The notes beneath the pieces are model-generated. The model did not search any database. It had not been told where the DNA came from and saw nothing but the letters and a program-made list of their open reading frames with translations. Positions 60,976 to 64,000 of a stretch of DNA of 64,000 bases are shown here, one piece after another (within the stretch, counting starts at the first letter, position 1; each line of letters starts with the position of its first letter). The position numbers were made by a program, and so were the translations under genes. The DNA comes from Spirabiliibacterium pneumoniae (lineage in GTDB: Bacteria; Pseudomonadota; Gammaproteobacteria; Enterobacterales; Pasteurellaceae), in contig NZ_JABMII010000003.1 of assembly GCF_014884995.1 (NCBI RefSeq), forward strand, positions 1 to 64,000, read 5' to 3'.

Positions 60976-62283
60976 ATGCCCATTTCGCAAAGGTTGGTGA
61001 ATGCAAGAGGGGAGCGCATTGCTGTGGTAAGTGGTTTGCGCACACCATTTTTGCGTCACAATACGGGCTTTAAAAGCTGCTTTGCTTTGGATTTAGGGGT
61101 GATGGTGACGAACGAGTTATTAAATCGTCTGCCCCTTGAGCGTGAGCAAGTGGATAAATTCATTTTTGGGCAGGTGATTCAGCAGCCCGATGTACCTAAC
61201 CTCGCGCGTGAAATTGCTGTAACCTTAAGTATGCCTCAGGTTGAAGCATATACACTCACCAGTTCATGCACCACAGGGTTGCAGGCGGTGGCGAATGTTT
61301 GCAATGGCATTATTAGCGGTTCAATTTCCTGTGGGATCGCCGGTGGCGCGGATTCTATCTCTAACGCGGCGATTAGTCTTAAACCTAGTGTGGCAAGGCT
61401 GTTGCGCGACACACTACGCGCGCCGAGCATGGCACAAAAGTGGCAGACGCTCAAACGGCTGTCGTGGCATGACTTTAAGTTACAGCAAATTAATTTGCGT
61501 GACCCGCTGACGCATTTTTCACTGGGGGATATTTCGGAGCAGATGGCGCAGAATTTCGCCCTTACCCGTGACAGCCTAGATGCCTACACCGCACATTCAC
61601 ACCAAAAAGCTGAACTGGCTTGGCAGCAGGGCTGGTTTGATGAAGAAGTGATGCTGACGTATCCTACGCCTTATACGCACTATGTGCGCCGTGACAATAT
61701 GATCAGCGAACACATTAGTCCTGAGTATTATGCTACTTTTAAGCCCATTCATGGCAGTGATCACCACCGCGTGACGCCGTGGAGTGTTTCTGAGCCTGCC
61801 GATGGTGCAGCGGCGGTGTTGTTGATGCGTGAAGAAATGGTAGAAGAGTATGACTTAACGCCACTGGGCTACATTCGAAGCTTTGCGATTACGGGCAATG
61901 ATGTGTGGCATAATATGCTGTTAGGCGCGACTTATGCCAGTGCGAGGGCGTTGGCATGGGCGGATATGACATTAGATGATATTGATTTGATTGAGATGCA
62001 CGAATCTTCCGCTGCGCAAGTGTTGGCCAATCTTCAGCTATTTAGCTCACGTCAGTTTGCGCACAAGCATCTTGGGCTTGATGACCCCTTGGGGGAAGTG
62101 GATATTGAAAAGCTCAATCCGCTTGGAGGCTCACTCGCATTTGGTTCTCCGCGCGCAATTACCAGCATGCGTACACTGATCCAGGCACTTTATCAAATGC
62201 AGCGTAATGATTTAGAAACCGCATTGGTGGCGTCTAGTGGTTTGGGAGGTTTGGGCGCAGCGATGGTGTTGGAGAGGGAATAA
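60976..62283 (+). CDS. fadI: FadI-like thiolase with degenerate active site
   Basis: 435 residues from the ATG at 60976 (GAGGAAG upstream), the length of E. coli FadI and colinear with it. The nucleophile-type Cys is present (TSSCTTGLQAVANV). The catalytic His of the GHP motif is replaced (AFGSPRAITS) and the second catalytic Cys of the CxG motif is replaced by Ser (VASSGLGGLG). MHEAFA reads MHESSA. Normal thiolysis is therefore doubtful. It overlaps the fadJ-like gene by one base (TAATG). Confidence 0.85.
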   Translation: MPISQRLVNARGERIAVVSGLRTPFLRHNTGFKSCFALDLGVMVTNELLNRLPLEREQVDKFIFGQVIQQPDVPNLAREIAVTLSMPQVEAYTLTSSCTTGLQAVANVCNGIISGSISCGIAGGADSISNAAISLKPSVARLLRDTLRAPSMAQKWQTLKRLSWHDFKLQQINLRDPLTHFSLGDISEQMAQNFALTRDSLDAYTAHSHQKAELAWQQGWFDEEVMLTYPTPYTHYVRRDNMISEHISPEYYATFKPIHGSDHHRVTPWSVSEPADGAAAVLLMREEMVEEYDLTPLGYIRSFAITGNDVWHNMLLGATYASARALAWADMTLDDIDLIEMHESSAAQVLANLQLFSSRQFAHKHLGLDDPLGEVDIEKLNPLGGSLAFGSPRAITSMRTLIQALYQMQRNDLETALVASSGLGGLGAAMVLERE

Positions 62284-64000
62284 TGGAACAGTCTGAAATC
62301 CAAAGTGCGGTCGACGCATTTGATCAACAAAGTGACGGCAATTTATTTAAGCTCAGTTTCCGCCCTGATGATGTCGCGGTGATCACGTTTAATGTGCGTG
62401 AAAAGCCTTACAATTGGTTGGGGCAAAAATTGATCAACCAACTGGACGCTGCAATTGATCATATCCTTAATTGGCAAGCTAAGGGTATTTTGTTTCAATC
62501 GAGCAAGCACCACCACTTTGTGCAAGGTTTTCCACTGTCAGAATTGGAACAAGACGAGCACAGTCAGTTGGTGGCATTTGCCCACCGCTGCCAGCAGTTA
62601 ATGGATAAAATTGCTCATCTTAGTGTGCCAACGGTGTGCGTGATTGAAGGCAACTGTTTTGGTTTAGGGTTGGAGTTGGCGCTGGCTTGTGATTACCGCA
62701 TTGTCGGTAGCAGCCAGCCAGTGTTTTTATGTATGCCACAAGTCCGTTCAGGCATTTTGCCGTTTGCAGGCGGTTGCGGACGGTTAGTGACGCGCATTGG
62801 GCTTGCGCGTGCGCTGAATATGCTGCTCAACGGTGAAAAAATCAGCGCTGAGCACGCATTTGACATCAATTTAGTCGACGAGGTCGTCAACCCTGCTATT
62901 TTGCTCTCCAGCGCTTGCAGTTACATTCAACACCATCACACCCACACGAAACGCCAGCGCTTTCGCCTATGGCGCAATATTGAGCGTTTTACGCTGTGGC
63001 GACGGCACATCATCAATCAAGCAGAGCAACATTGCAAAGCGTGGGCATTTGAAAATTACCCCGCGATCAATGCGATGTTGGCGTTGTTTCGCGCGCATCA
63101 AGAACATGACCAAAGTGCGGTCAGCCAAGCATTTGCACAGCTGTTTTTAGACAACAGTTCAAAAATGCTGCGTCAAATTGAACGCACGCATCGGCGCATG
63201 CGCCACCAATACCTTGATTTGCAGCAGGATGTGGCGATCAACAAAGTGGCGGTGCTTGGCAGTGGCTTTATGGGGGCGGGCATTGCGTATATCACCGCCG
63301 CGCGCGCCAATTTGCCTGTGCGGATTAAAGACATCAACGCCAATGGCGTGCAAAAAGCACTGCGGCTGAGTTATTTGTTGCTACAAAAAGAGGTGGAAAA
63401 AGGCTTTTTGCCCTATGGTAGATTGTTACAAAAAATGTATCTCATCAGCGGTGGTGATCGCTTTGTTGGCAAGCAACAAGCGGATGTCGTGATCGAGGCT
63501 GTGTTTGAAGATTTACAACTTAAACAGCAGCTGATCAATGAAAGTGAAACGTACTACGCCGAAGATACCGTTTTTGCCAGCAACACCAACACTCTTTCCA
63601 TTGCCGACATTGCTCAAAGTGCGGTGCGCCCTGAAAATGTGATTGGCATTCATTATTTCACGCCAGTGAGCCAGCGCCGCGTGGTGGAAATCATCCCGCA
63701 CGCGAATTGTGCTGAACAAACCATCGCCAAAGCACTGCGTCTTGTCACTTTGCAAGGGCAAGTACCATTGTTGGTAAAAGACAGCGCAGGCTTTTTCATC
63801 ACCCGCATTTTAAGCGCCTTTTTACTTGAAGCCTATTATGTGTTGCTTGATGGCGAAGATATTCCCAGCATCGAAAAAGCGCTGCAGGAGTTTGGTTTTA
63901 AAGTCGGCCCATTTGCCATGCTCGATGAAATGGGGTTAGATATTTTTGTCAAAGCGCTGCCACAACTTGAGCGCAGCTTTGGCGCACGCTTTGCTTTGCC
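62283..64000 (+). CDS. fadJ: FadJ-like multifunctional protein with altered hydratase site, partial
   Basis: About 572 residues seen before the window ends. The hydratase domain (about 1-190) keeps one catalytic Glu (GLGLELALAC). The second is Gln (MPQVRSGILP where FadJ has LPEVQLGLLP), and the oxyanion GAD motif is lost (HFVQGFPL). The dehydrogenase domain looks intact: VAVLGSGFMGAGIAYITA, ASNTNTLSIADIA, catalytic His in IGIHYFTPV and VEIIPH. Alpha subunit of the anaerobic fatty-acid oxidation complex in other bacteria. Confidence 0.85.
   Translation, partial: MEQSEIQSAVDAFDQQSDGNLFKLSFRPDDVAVITFNVREKPYNWLGQKLINQLDAAIDHILNWQAKGILFQSSKHHHFVQGFPLSELEQDEHSQLVAFAHRCQQLMDKIAHLSVPTVCVIEGNCFGLGLELALACDYRIVGSSQPVFLCMPQVRSGILPFAGGCGRLVTRIGLARALNMLLNGEKISAEHAFDINLVDEVVNPAILLSSACSYIQHHHTHTKRQRFRLWRNIERFTLWRRHIINQAEQHCKAWAFENYPAINAMLALFRAHQEHDQSAVSQAFAQLFLDNSSKMLRQIERTHRRMRHQYLDLQQDVAINKVAVLGSGFMGAGIAYITAARANLPVRIKDINANGVQKALRLSYLLLQKEVEKGFLPYGRLLQKMYLISGGDRFVGKQQADVVIEAVFEDLQLKQQLINESETYYAEDTVFASNTNTLSIADIAQSAVRPENVIGIHYFTPVSQRRVVEIIPHANCAEQTIAKALRLVTLQGQVPLLVKDSAGFFITRILSAFLLEAYYVLLDGEDIPSIEKALQEFGFKVGPFAMLDEMGLDIFVKALPQLERSFGARFAL

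Overview
The window is a bacterial chromosome segment from the family Pasteurellaceae. At least 57 copies of the 9-base Haemophilus-type DNA uptake signal AAGTGCGGT (either strand) are scattered through it, and the gene content (rsx/rnf, pcnB-folK, dksA, comEC/rec2, msbA-lpxK-ycaR-kdsB, uvrC-pgsA, mrp/metG, cra, smpB) fits that family. By eye the base composition is richer in G+C than Haemophilus influenzae, so I do not name a genus.

Layout. 1-18322 is ordinary core genome: the end of an rsxABC operon, a SanA-like gene, an EamA transporter, metX behind a MetJ operator, three tiny membrane-protein genes, folK-pcnB, dksA, the DNA-uptake gene comEC behind a CRP-S-like site, a lipid A/Kdo operon, yidB, uvrC, pgsA, then tRNA-Gly and tRNA-Leu(UAA). 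18268-51000 is an apparently complete prophage of HP1 type (P2-like myovirus), about 32.5 kb between two 209-bp direct repeats. It is inserted in the tRNA-Leu gene; the left copy keeps the whole tRNA and the right copy holds only its 3' part. From left to right the prophage has a candidate cos region, the spike/baseplate and tail-fibre genes, tape measure, lysis cassette, tail tube and sheath, head genes, terminase and portal, a late activator (Ogr-like), HicAB, a DinI-like gene, small early genes, a second adenine methylase, an HUH replication protein, Cox, CI repressor, a TerB-like/BRCT protein and the integrase.

51038-55354 returns to core genome (mrp, metG, cra). 55355-60312 is an AT-rich four-gene island without any uptake signal. 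It encodes a membrane protein, a GTPase-like protein with G1/G3/G4 motifs, a large membrane-anchored coiled-coil protein whose N-terminus resembles GTPase-associated GAP1-N domains, and an exported Sel1-like/WG-repeat protein. This is the best candidate for an undescribed system. 60350-64000 holds smpB and a fadI-fadJ-like pair in which thiolase and hydratase catalytic residues have been lost while the dehydrogenase domain looks intact.

How the parts work together. The prophage is wired for SOS induction: I see LexA-type boxes before both the late activator and the DinI-like gene. Several prophage genes are nested or recoded: a -1 frameshift in the tail chaperone, a scaffold start inside the capsid protease gene, Rz/Rz1, and antiparallel early ORFs. 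Five host or phage genes are too short for a 60-residue ORF cutoff and were found by reading the strand directly. All family assignments are from motif recognition without database searches.
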